A stretch of DNA of 64,000 bases from Neolentinus lepideus HHB14362 ss-1 (lineage: Eukaryota > Basidiomycota > Agaricomycetes > Gloeophyllales > Gloeophyllaceae), in the NCBI GenBank assembly GCA_001632425.1, contig KV425565.1:1-64000 (forward strand). Reading direction: 5' to 3'. Made by a program: the position numbers and the translations under genes. Below the pieces are notes generated by a model, which was given only the letters and a program-made list of their open reading frames with translations, was not told the DNA's origin and searched no databases. Positions 34,451 through 49,644 of this stretch are shown piece after piece; positions within the stretch are counted from its first letter, which is position 1; each line of letters starts with the position of its first letter.

Positions 34451-36934
34451 ATGCCTCCCTCAACCGTCTGTGCTGCTAAAGCATCGTACAAGAAGACTCC
34501 TGGTCTGCTTGAGCTCTCCGAAACATATTTGCAGTGGACTCAGCATGACAAGAAGGCACCTAGCGTAAGGATACCCCAGATTGAGCTCGCTTGTAAGCCT
34601 GCCTGCAAAGTTTGAGATGACATGCAATTTGCTGAACCCGCTTCCCGTACCGTTTGTCTACGCGTCCGCAATCGGGAATCATAGCATTATTCTGTAGTAA
34701 GGAAGGTTCACCCCAAGTCAGATTGAAAGTTGGCCTCTTCAAGGACAGTGGCGGCCACAACTTCACCTTCACGGCCGCTCAACCGGTCGCGCTCTCGGAA
34801 CGAGAAACGTTCAAACGAGAGCTTACCAACATCATCTCGCGGAATCGTGGCTCTGCGGATGCCCCAACACCAAAACCAGGAATCGCGTCGGCCCCTCCCA
34901 CGCCCGTGAATGGTCACCCACCACCTGTACGTCCTTCTGCCAGTGCAACTCCCGCTCCTGGTCGGGTTCCACCACCTCTGTCTCGAGCCACGAGCGTGGT
35001 CAGTAATGGTACGACACCGGGGCCCTCCAATGGGCTAACAGCAGATGACATCAAGCTGAGGAAGAAGGTGCTCGTCGCAAACCCTGAGCTGGCCGCACTG
35101 CACAGGGAGCTAGTCATGTCCGGGCAAATTACAGAATCTGAGTTTTGGGATGGTCGAGAGGTAAAGTTGATTTATCGGTTTGGCGCATAGAGCTTGTCCT
35201 GACGCGTATTATTGTGCTCGAAGCATTTACTTGTTGCTCAGTCCGCGGCAGACAGTCAGAAACGCGGTCGACCTGGAACATTGGTTGATCCACGACCTCA
35301 GGCAGTCGAAGGCGGCGATGTCAAGATAGTCATTACGCCACAGTTGGTACATGATATCTTTGAGGAATTCCCAGTCGTAGCTAAGGCGTACAATGAAAAC
35401 GTACCCAAACCAGTATGACACGCCATCACGTTCATCTGCAGTTCAAAGTTAATCTTGCTTCCTTTGCCAGCTGAACGAGTCGGATTTCTGGAGAAGATAT
35501 TTCCAGTCAAAATTGTTTCATGCGCATCGAGCATCCATCCGGTCTAGCGCAACGCAGAACGTGGTCAAGGACGACCCAATATTTGATAAGTATCTAGAAA
35601 AGGAGGACAATGGTGAGTCTTTCTTTATCCTGTCGCAACTCTGATTCTTATCTGCTCACAGACCTGGAGCCACGGCGACAACGGGACGAAGACGTAGAAA
35701 TGTTCATAGATCTCGGTGCCACCCAGGAAGATCACGACGCTGTCAGGGAGCTGTCTATTACACGCGATCTTGATCTGACTATGGCCGTTATCGTAGACTG
35801 GTAATGAGAAAGATATCACGATGCAAGCAGGGAAGCAAAAGGGTGTTCTCCCACTCATTCGGAAATTCAATGAACATTCGGAGCGTCTTCTGAAATCTGC
35901 AATGTGCGGCCTTATGATCGATTTGCTATGTACGCATACTCATATTTCATGTTAGAGGGGATGGTCAGGGGGCGGCAAAACGGCGAAGGATCGATGATGA
36001 TGCGTCACATGTACGTAGCTAACATCCTTATCCTGTGAGACTGTCAATCTCACTACTTGACACTAGATGCGCGATTACTACGCACAAATTGACCTAGAAG
36101 ATCTGCACGACTCACGAGATGCAGCCGGTATTATTCTAGAGATGCAAGATCGCCAACGGTATTTCGAAGGCGGTATGAAGAGCACAGCATCGGAAGATGC
36201 ATCAAAACATGTGAGTTCGCGGCCGGGCAATTCCAACCAGGGCGCAATGTGACGGCTCCCTGCGGCGTGTAGAAACTGGACATTAGAGCCGTCTTACGCG
36301 AAGCAAAAGACAATCTGCACGAATGGGCAGAGAACTTGAGTCAGGTGAGGGTCACAGGAGATAGAGGAGCTCTCCTCCACTGACAGCCTCACTATAGCTT
36401 CAATTGGACAAGAAAGCGGGCGATGCCTCTGTAGTTGCGATGACGCACAGCGTGCAGGCTCGTCTCACGACCAAAACACGGAAAAGTGGGTACCCCTTAG
36501 CGTCCATTGCTCGCGGATTAAGTCATACTCTCCCTAGACGACATCCCAGAAGGACTCTTGCGTCAAATGACAACATGCCAAACAGCTGCCAACGAGTTCT
36601 TGCGGCAATTCTGGTCAGCAATCTATCCGCCACTGAGCGACCTGCAATCGGCGAATCCGCCGACGTCAGCGCAGAAGGCTGCAAAAGCCGCGAAGATGGC
36701 TGGGTACCTTGCGAAAACTCATGAGAAGGTCGATGCACTAGTGCGCGCTGCGCATGCTGAGGGCGTCGACCCTAGTCGTGTCCAAGCGGTATGTTATCTC
36801 CGTCGTGTTCAGTGTAGTATACTTACTCCAGTGGTCAGGCCATGAAACCTCTCATGGATGCTGTCGAGAAGGCTCTCGCGCTTCACCGCACCAGAAAACC
36901 AGTCAGTGTCAAGACTGCTCAAGGACTTTGCTAG
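34451..36934 (+). CDS. TFB1: TFIIH core subunit Tfb1 (p62)
   Basis: A structural subunit of TFIIH, acting in RNA polymerase II initiation and nucleotide excision repair. The first exon (34451-34592) encodes MPPSTVCAAKASYKKTPG and LELSETYLQWTQHD, the start of the p62 PH domain. It splices to ASLFCSKEGSPQVRLKVGLF at 34685. Two BSD domains follow: NPELAALHRELVMSGQITES with EFWDGREHLLV, and LVHDIFEEFPVVAKAYNENV with LNESDFWRRYFQSKLF. After intron removal the middle reads DATGNEKDITMQAGKQKGVL and PLIRKFNEHSERLLKSA, then AKRRRID and IDLEDLHD. The C-terminal helical part ends in VKTAQGLC. At least eight short introns are present. Confidence 0.93.
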
Positions 36935-37081
36935 CCTGCTCTCATCCCTCTCGCATGGCACGACTTGAAACGGTTGAACTGACCATTACGTCCGCAACGA
37001 AGTATACTACAAGCGCATATTGTACGTAAAGGAGCATCCATGTAAATCCATAATTACTGTCAAGCGACAAATTTTGGCATC

Positions 37082-40000
37082 CTAATGTGGAACGGGCTGT
37101 TTTTGTAACTGCGTCCCTCCAGATGTTGTGCACTCATAGGTGGTATACATGACCAACATGTGTAAGGCAAGGGCGTAGAAGATGAAGGCGTTCCGTGCTC
37201 TTCGGTTACCCAAAATCGCACGTGTAAGCCCAAGGACACCTCGTTCCATCGGATTGAGGTTTCCATAGGCCCTTGCTGCCTCCTGTAAATTCACCACAAT
37301 TAATGGTTACGTTCTTTCATCAGGAGACATATCATAGGCTGACTCACCCGCCCGCGGAAAGCTTCGAAGGGATTCATAGCTTCTTCGTACCTCGTCCGGT
37401 ACTTGCTCATATCATCGTTTGCCACATCGCCATTCCCAGGTAGCGGGTCCAAGGTCGACATGGCGTGCCTGCGCGACGATTCCTCTCTGTAGCTCTGCAT
37501 GTACCGTACTTTTTCGTATAGCTTAAGATTATCGGCCTGCAGTGTCTTGATCTCTGTGCGCAACTCGGAGATAATTTGAAACTGCTTACGGAGCTCCTAC
37601 ATCAATCACCATATCATGTCAGTCTTGACGTGAAATTGGAACGGAGGAAGTAGAGCAGGACGAACCTCTTCGAGCTCGGCGTTACGCTGCCTGAACCGGT
37701 CCCGCTGACTCGTGACAATAGGCAATATGGACGTGTCAGCGGATGACGTGAACGGTATGGGCGTCGTCCTCGCCGGCGAGTCCTAGTCACAGTTTCAGTA
37801 AGACGTCTAACCAACATCAAGCCGAACAATGACCCCGTTTGACGTTCTCTTGCCCAAGTCCAGCCCAGCAAGCGCGCTCTCCTTCCGCGCCAGCTCGCCA
37901 GCACTGGCGGAATCGTCCGGCCCCTGGCTCTTGTGCTGATCCATCTGCACCAAGTCGTTTTCCAGCCGCTCATTCAGCGCCTTCTGCCTCTCCAGCTCCG
38001 TCGTCGCGCGCTCGAGCTCAGTCTGCGTGCGCTGCACGGAGGCTTCCAGCTCTGCGTAGTCGATCTAATCGAGGGCAGAAACGTGCACAGATGTGAAATT
38101 AAGTTAAATCAGAGAAACAGGACACTATTCGGACGCACCCGAAACTTGGCCAGCTCGTCCAATATCCTCTTGTTCTTGCTCGCCAAGAGCACTTCCAACG
38201 ATTTGGCTCGATCCCCGTCCCCCTTGTCCGCATTCGGATTGGGGCTTGGCAGCGCTAAGCCTAGAGAGTTATCCACTGTGTAGCCATTCACCCTCGAAGC
38301 CTCGTCCTCCTCATCCTGGTCCATTCCACCGAATTCGACGTACTAAATCGGTAGTGTCAGTCTCCCGTGAGTATCCCTGCAAATGTCGCGTGTATATGAA
38401 ACCATATACCTTCAGAATGTCCAACTCCCTTTTGACCTCGTCATAATCCTTCATCTCCTCCAGTCGTCCTTTTAATCTCCTCACCTCCGCCTCTTGGCTC
38501 TCCATCTCCCTCTGTATTGCCTCCACTTTCTTTCGCGCCTCCCTCTGCACCTCCTCAGTTGCTTCTCTTTGAGCATCCAAAGAGCGAGCGAGCCGCTCGG
38601 TCTCGGCCTCCAAAGACGAGATTTGTTCTTCCAATGACTGAACTCTGCGTTCATTTCAGAATCCAGATTAATATTGAGTGGAACGGAGGCCATGCACAGG
38701 GCAGGGGGGAGACGTACCGCTCGGAGGTACCGCTCCCACTCTTCATGTTCTCAATCTCTGCACGTAGCAGTTCCTGTAATAAGAGACAATGAAACTCCAA
38801 AAACAAAGCCGGAGTAACGGAGCACAAGGGGTGGACGTACGTTTCTCCTCTCAACAGTCACAACCCTGCTATTCGCGCGCTCGAGGTCCGCGACGAGCAT
38901 ATCCATCTCAGCCAGTTTGGATATCGTCTCTTGATCTGGATGAGTACCAAGGGGTTCATATCGATGTCGGGTGATGGCGGGGAGTTCACAAGTTCGTGTC
39001 AATGTTAAGTGTATATAAGTCGCGTTAATATTGGGCAATTCGAGGTTTTCAGAGATTTGCTCGGATATGAGCATTGCCATTAGAATGTCTGAGGTGCAAG
39101 CGTACCTTGCCTCTCCGTCTGATTGAGGAGTTTGGCCTGGCTGGTCTCTACGGACATGCGGAGCTCGCGCAGTTGCGTGCGGGAGAGGGACAATTGGCGT
39201 TGGAGGTCTTGTTCGCTAAACCAGTAGTTTCATGTGCACAAAACGGTGCGGTAGTAGTAAGATTCATAGTCAAGAGAAATGAAGAAACGCATAGCACCCA
39301 ATAACGAGAAGTATCGAAACGGTAAGTATAAGATGGGAAGCAGAGGGAGCTATGTCACGTACCGCTCCTCGTAGTTCCTCATTTTCTCATCGTATGTCGC
39401 ATTCAACTCGTTCTCCTTCTGAAGGACCTTTTCCTGGATCACGTCCTCCATCTTTAACAAGCCCCTTCCGTTTAGACCCTAATCATCATCCCAGAGACAG
39501 GTGAAGCACGCACGCACCCTGGCCTCTAACGTCTCGACCTTACTCTCTGCCTTCTTCGCTCTCACCTCCAATCCATTAAGGTCGTTGACTTTCTGCTTGA
39601 GCGAAGCATTCTCTTCGCGCAGTCGGTCTACGGAGGATTGGAGTTCGGCGGTCTCGGCTAGTTGAGCTGTTTGGTCCTAATGAGCCGCTTGCTCGTGAGT
39701 GAAGTCAGAGGAGGCGGAAGGTGGATATTAGAGCGCACAACGACAGCCTCAAGGAGGGGATATGGGTCTGGCGCTTCCGCCAGGACCTTGTACACGCTCA
39801 AGAAGGCATTCTCCGCAAACTTGGACCGCTTCGTGAGGTTATCAATTTCAGTTTGGTAAGCTGTAGACATGCGACGTGATTGGGCCTAATAGAGGACATT
39901 TATCATTCATACGCACACTTCAGGAGACCCTTGAACGCAGTCAGCTTCTCCTCGTCCGGTATCTTCTTGAACTCTTCGTAGCCCAGGATCACTCTTCGAA

Positions 40001-40232
40001 ATGACGAGTCTCAAGTTGTGAAAGCGTACCTTTGGTCCTGTCCGCTAATGCTTTTCGTCCTACAATGCTCTCCTTCTGGTTCTCAACTAGTTCAATCCCC
40101 TGCGCGTCCAACGTCTTCTGGAGCTCGGAGAAGTTGATGTCTAGAGTGCGTGAGTTGCAGCGCATACGGCAGACAAGTTGTCCACTTGAACATACTCTTC
40201 CATGCTGCTAGAGCACCAGAGAAATTGTCCAT
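37082..40232 (-). CDS. COY1: Golgi coiled-coil membrane protein Coy1 (CASP homologue)
   Basis: CASP/Coy1 is a tail-anchored golgin-like tether on Golgi membranes, the non-DNA-binding product of the CUX1 locus in animals. The N-terminus [20 protein letters not shown] is followed by [20 protein letters not shown]. Long coiled coils follow (for example [20 protein letters not shown], and [17 protein letters not shown] heptads). The conserved C-terminal CASP domain contains [20 protein letters not shown] and [14 protein letters not shown]. The tail has [20 protein letters not shown], then a single membrane span ([14 protein letters not shown]) and a short lumenal end. At least ten introns interrupt it. 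Its start is 204 bp from the phosphatase start on the other strand. A possible extra upstream exon is discussed in the findings. Confidence 0.92.
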
Positions 40233-40436
40233 GGCTAGCAAGTCAATGCAGCTTGGACACTGCGTGTGTTATGAATGACGGAGAGACGCACGTGTCTTCA
40301 CGTGTCGACTGTGCAGGTATGGTCTCCTAATCAGGAAGGTCTCCTTCCAAATCAAGACAACGATCATCAAATTCCTGGATGGCATTTATGCGGCCTTTGA
40401 TTGCATCTTGCTGTGTCTCTTCCTCTTTCTCCTACC

Positions 40437-41631
40437 ATGGCTAGTCTAGTGGGACGCCAGCTAATTGTCTTCGACTTCGACTGGTTTGTACTGCTCTTGC
40501 TTGAGGCTTGAACAATGTGTGCAACGTTAGCAATCCAGGTCGATGGCGGACCAGGACACCGACCGCTGGATCTTCGAGGTCAATGCTCCCGATCTGCGCA
40601 GGAAAATGAAGAACCTGAAGGATGAAGTCCAATGGACAGACTTGGTGTGAGTGTGGCTTAACGCTTTCATGTCCCCATGATTCGAACGAGTGCTCCTGAA
40701 GGGCTCAGTCATTAAGAGAGTTCCATGCTAGAGGGGGGAAACGGGAGCAGATCGAGGAAGCCTTGAGGACAATGCCATTCGTGCGTTGATCCCATATCTG
40801 ACTCGAGTGGTCTGAATCTAACGGGTACGCATGCGTGAATCCCTCACCAGCACCCTGCCATGGTCCGCGCGGTGCAGAACCTCAAGGCTGGGGGAAAGAC
40901 CTCGTTCCTTTGTCTATCCAACGCAAATTCGATCTTCATCTCTACGATTCTCAAAGTCTGTTTCTCTCCCTTTCGAATGTTTTCCGCGTAATACCAAAGG
41001 AACTTTACTGATACCTCTCCCAGTCCAAGGGCCTCTCAGACCTCTTCGAAGAGATCGTCACGAATCCCGCAGAATGGGACCCAAACGGTCTTCTCAAGGT
41101 CCGCAGACGAATCGCACCCGATGCGCCTTACCAGCACCAGTGCAAAGTCGGGTGCTCGCCAAACATGTGCAAGGGTACGTTCCCTCCACGGCATGCTTAA
41201 ACACCTGATTTTCACGCCGACGCATGCCGTATCTAGGCGAAGAGCTCGACGCCTTTCTAGAACGCCACGGCGTGCACTTCGACCGCATTATTTACGTCGG
41301 CGATGGCTCGAACGACTTCTGCCCCATTCTCCGGTTGCGGAGGTACGTTATTGCGTTCTTTGACAGCCCCTCATCACATCAAACCTCATCCCGTCGTTTC
41401 CTGATGTCAACCCAACCATTTCTTCATTCTTTGTCATATACCGCGTACATCTCGAACCACGCAACCTAACTGAGGCACCATCCGTTTTACAGTCAGGACA
41501 TGATCCTCTGCAGGAAATTTCGCGGCCTAGAGCGTCGCATCGCAAAGGAAGGCGAGAAGGAAGGATTGAAATGCCAGGTACGCTATTGGGCGGGGGCTTG
41601 GGAAGTTGAGGAGATCTTTGGTTCGCTGTAG
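40437..41631 (+). CDS. PHOSPHO1/2-type HAD phosphatase
   Basis: A HAD-superfamily phosphatase of the PHOSPHO group; animal members act on phosphocholine/phosphoethanolamine (PHOSPHO1) or pyridoxal phosphate (PHOSPHO2). Exon 1 reads MASLVGRQLIVFDFDW, with the catalytic aspartates in the DFD motif. It splices to SMADQDTDRWIFEVNAPDLR. Next come REQIEEALRTMPFHPAMVRAV, the motif II threonine/serine region TSFLCLSNANSIFISTIL, and LSDLFEEIVTNPAEWDPNG. The cysteine-rich stretch HQCKVGCSPNMCKG and motif III DRIIYVGDGSNDFCP complete the active site. It ends EVEEIFGSL. Six or so short introns. The fungal substrate is not established from sequence. Confidence 0.9.
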
Positions 41632-42495
41632 AAGAACGACCATAGAAAACCAACCTACGATGCGTGGGCGTTCAACACGCCGTAATAAACCACTGCCTCA
41701 GGAAGGTTCTCGGCGACTCTGATTGGATGCAGGTGCAATTGGTCGACAGACAACTCGAGCCTTGCGAACGCCGTACCAATCGTGGGGCTTTGCCAATAGA
41801 AAGTCGGACTCGCGTCAATGGCGTGGACACAAGGTTTTAAGGTGTGCGGCCAGATCCAATAGAACATCGGAGGAGTGGGTGCCCGTTGTACGCATCTAAA
41901 ACATACCGCGCATCGCTATTGGTCGTGACTCGTCAACTCAGAGCCCACAGAAGCTTTGAGCGGTCCATGCACACCGGTCCCTTGCCCTCCAGGGAATCAG
42001 CTGCAAGTCTCTTTTGCATCGTTGCAAGAAGACTCAAGAAGCTCTCGAACCCAGATCCGACATCGGCTATGAAACCTGCAGGATTATTTCAACTTCGCAA
42101 TAGAAAGGGCGAATTCTAATCAACTCTACAGGAAAGACGAAACCTAGATACCCACTGCCGCTGGCAGGTCTATTACTCTATCGTCCGACCGTCGCATCTC
42201 TCCTATGTATGCCTGCTGTCCGCAAGTGCCATTTCCATCCACATTCTCCAATAGAGAACCGGGTAGATCCTTCATGAAGGAAACATCATTGCTTCAGCGC
42301 TTGGTTGGCGAGAATACATTGCGAGGGTGCCCAATGATAGCTAGTCAGAATGCATGCAGAATAGATTCGAAACGGCATGTTATAGCGAAATGGCATGTGA
42401 TCGCGCATTGAATCAGGCATTGTCATGATCAAGAGATGTGTGTTTGGAGAAGGATTCAGGAAAAAGAAGATTAACATACAAAACCCACGAGCACT
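41632..42495. other. Intergenic between converging phosphatase and YAK1 genes
   Basis: 3' regions of both genes. Short frames only; no repeat or RNA gene seen. Confidence 0.4.
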
Positions 42496-46574
<4,079 letters not shown>

Positions 46575-46854
46575 TGGCAGTGGTGGTCGCCGTCGCTACA
46601 GTCGTCGAGCCAGTCGTCGTCGTCGTCGAGAGCAGCTCGCGTGCGGTGGCCGTAGCAGGGAGTAGATTCGAGAGATGCGTTGCAGATGCGTATTGATTAT
46701 TGGGGCTCTTTTGGCCACAAGGCGTGTTATGACACATCCGGCTATACTACCTCAATATATTCTTTGTGCAGTAGCAACACGCAGCACATCTATCCTATTC
46801 GTAGAACTACATCAAATTATAATAAATCGACGTCCTCTGGATCCGGCTGTCTGA

Positions 46855-47459
46855 CTACTCTCGGTCACTTTCCATGTCTTTGAGCGCACCGATAATGGCC
46901 CTTTCGACAGCGAGGAGCAGCCGAGGTGCTTGGCCCAGGGAAACAAAGGCTGGGGGCACGTCGATCGATAAGAATATCTGTTTCTTGAAACGCGTTGCTG
47001 CGTAAGGCGAGCCGAGCCAGTGCAGGTGCCGGATGTAAGACAGCGGCGTGTGCGCGGAGGATCAGAGATGGGTTATTAATTTCGCTCGTCAGACAAGATC
47101 CGGACAGAGATGAACGGACGGTCAATCACCCAGACGCTGAGCCATGGCGAGCGCAAAGTCGGAACTGGGCGAGGAGAAGATGGAGGTGCCCGGCGGCTGC
47201 ATCGCAGACTTTGGGGGGTCAGGCATTGCATGGACGTCTTCAGAGGGCAACATACGTTAATGGACGGCATGGCACAGGCCCAGTCCTTGGCGAGGGCGCC
47301 GTGCAGAGCGGCAGTATCGACTTGCTCGGGCGGGTCTTCGGTGGTGCCAATCCATAGCATGTATGAGCCCAGCAGCTGCGTTACCTGCAGAGCGAGGGCG
47401 GGTAGGGTCGAGTCTGAAGATGGGATGTATTTGCTCGAGATATGGATGGCGGAAGACAT
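46855..47459 (-). CDS. Proteasome assembly chaperone 4-like protein (Pba4/PSMG4)
   Basis: Pba3-Pba4 (PSMG3-PSMG4) scaffold assembly of the 20S proteasome alpha ring. Spliced reading gives MSSAIHISSKYIPSSDSTL, LQVTQLLGSYMLWIGTTEDP, DWACAMPSINSAMQPPGTS and MAQRLATRFKKQIFLSIDVP. It ends LLLAVERAIIGALKDMESDR. The order of a short beta-rich start, SYMLWIG, small-domain MPS, MAQRLA, KKQIFLS and a C-terminal helix is that of PSMG4. The two introns are 47250-47204 (approximately) and one from the GTGATT near 47123 to the CAG before AACGCG near 46998. An upstream in-frame ATG at 47492 would add 11 residues; I prefer 47459 because MSSAIHIS aligns with the family. The gene diverges from the GRF gene 164 bp away. 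Confidence 0.8.
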
Positions 47460-47623
47460 GGTCGGGCACTGTCGACTGCAGAATGAGGTCATGTGCTTGT
47501 GGTCCTCCGTGGACCAATTATTCCACGGACTTGTATTCCCACAGACCTGATCTGAGATCCACCATCAATGCATGTCCACTTCTCAGTGCCTTGCTCTAAT
47601 TAGTGGCTTGCTTTGTATCTCTC

Positions 47624-49644
47624 ATGTCGCAGGGATTACAGAACGGCAGAATACACGATGTCAGTCCAGTCAGGCCAGACGGCACCGTCGTCTGCTACTG
47701 CAACGTCCCCGCTGCTAAACGCACCAGTCGCACCCCCGCCAACCCCAACCGGTACGCTCTGCCACTCATTCATGCATGCAACTCACTAACTTGCTACCAG
47801 CGACTTTTACTCCTGCACGAAATTCAGCAGCGACCCAAACAAGTGCAAGTTCTGGTGTACGGTTCCCCCCCAAATTACCCATATCCGTTCTAATTCTCCT
47901 CAGTGTGGGCAGATAATCCCATCATAGCCAACCACCCCGCCCGCCGCCAGCCCACCACGCCCTCCCAATCTCAGCCAGACTCCCAATTCAGCTCGCCCGC
48001 TATTCCGTACGCCAGCCCTGCGTCTCAACACGCGCCGATGCCGCCTGCTACGCCTACGAGAACGAGGGTCGCGAACGTGAACCCGCCAAGGACGCCGTCG
48101 ACGCCCCGCGGCCGGGAAAGCAGGCTTAAGGATATCCAGACTGCGCTCGAGGTCGCAGCTCCTACCCCTCCCCCATCTAGCGCCTCCCCCCCACCGGCGC
48201 CTCCCTCATCCTCAAAGAAACCCGACTCTGAAGACGAAATTGCCGCCGAAGACGAACCCGAAAGAGCCTCCGCGGCCATCCAGACCGACCACGCCTCCGA
48301 ATCTTTTCCGTCCCCGCCACGCTCGCAGAATGATCATATTGAACCAGACGATCATCACATTGAAGTAGACGCGCCTTCCCCGCACCGGCACCCCCGCACG
48401 CCCTCCCAAAACCAAAACAGGAGCAGAAACCCCTCCCCCGCCAAGCGCGCGCGCATCGGGGAGGTGCGCTACCCCTCCCTCTCGTCCTTCGCCCCCCGCC
48501 TGCCGGGGGACTACGACTGTGTCAGTGTGTTCGCTCCCACTTCCACTACCACTTCCACCAATCCATTCGTTAAATTACTCGCTGCGGCTTCGACCAACCC
48601 GTTCGCGTCCGTGTCCAGGAACCCGTTCCTGTCCGCCTCCACCTCCAACAATCTGCCCGCCTCGAGTCAGCCCTCTCCGACCGGGAAGGGGAAGGGCAAA
48701 GCGCGGGCGAGGGTGGAAGAAGATGATGATGATGAGGTGGTGGTGGAAGGGATGAGTGAGAGCTCGAGCCAGCTGCCCGCCCCGGTCGAGCACCCAGAGA
48801 GCTCCACGCCTCGGAGCGGGAAGGAGAAGGGGAAGGGGAAGGGGCGCGCGAGGGTGGAGGATGATGATGAGATGCAGGTGGAGGCGGAGGTGGAAGGGAC
48901 AAGTGGGTATAGCTGCAATGCGAGCTCGAGCCAGTCCTGCACGACTGGCGTGGTCGAGCAGCCGAGGAGCGGGAAGGAGAAGGGGAATGGGAAAGCGCGC
49001 GCGAGGGTGGAAGGTGATGATGAGATGCAGGTGGAGGCGGAGGTGGAAGGGACGAGTGGGTACATGCCCGGGGCGTACGTGCACGAGGTAAATCCCCTAC
49101 CTTTTCTCCATCCTGCTCCTGGGGCGTCGAACGAGATTTGCTGACTGCCGTGGCTCTGTGCTCGCCCTTGAATTCCATCCGACTCCACTCACACATCATC
49201 CCAACCCAACTGGCTTCTGTCCCCCCAACCTATTCATAGGACGACGGCAGCACCCGAGAAGTCGAGTCTGTCCTCCACACCGTGCCCCCCACCGCGACAC
49301 CAACACCGCTCTGCGCGCGCGCGGCCGCCGAGGGCCTGCAGTACGCCTCAGCGTACCTCGAGCGGCTCGAGCGGCTCCGCCGCGCGGCGGAACTGAGCGC
49401 GGCTGCGAAGGCGCGGAGGATTCAGGAGTTGGATAGGTGGCTGGATGAGTGAGTGGTGCTTCTCTTCCTTGCGGTGTGTTATGTATTTGTTCTAAGCCTC
49501 TTGGCGCGGTTTTCTGTGTTTTGTATGCTGTTGTACGTGCTGACGTGCCTATTTTGTTGCAGGCTGCATGACGACATCGAGGCATTGCTGAAGAGGAACG
49601 AGGAGCTCGATGCGAAGGTGGAGGAGCTGTCTCGGTGTCGCTGA
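47624..49644 (+). CDS. GRF-type zinc-finger protein with acidic/basic repeats and coiled coil
   Basis: The N-terminal zf-GRF finger, a single-stranded nucleic-acid-binding module of topoisomerase III, NEIL3 and APE2 type proteins, reads VVCYCNVPAAKRTSR, RDFYSCTKFSSDPNKCKFW and LWADNP. It is assembled over three exons with introns after about 47752 and 47861. The long middle part is Pro/Ser-rich and then holds repeated modules of the form GKEKGKGKGRARVEDDDEMQ plus VEAEVEGTSGY. After the intron following 49088, the C-terminus is helical (LQYASAYLERLERLRRAAEL) and ends LLKRNEELDAKVEELSRCR, a coiled coil that could dimerise. I recognise no catalytic domain, so it is probably an adaptor or nucleic-acid-binding protein of unknown role. 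Confidence 0.82.
48680..49070 (+). repeat. Coding tandem repeat in the GRF protein
   Basis: Three copies of a module starting at about 48685, 48817 and 48972. Each reads GKGK/GKEKGNGK-type basic residues, then RARVE, acidic DDDE, then VVVEG or VEAEVEGTSGY. Copies 2 and 3 are nearly identical at DNA level over about 90 bp. Confidence 0.8.

Noticed and set aside
48570..49199. 209-codon minus-strand frame
   Set aside because: Low-complexity shadow of the GRF-protein repeat.
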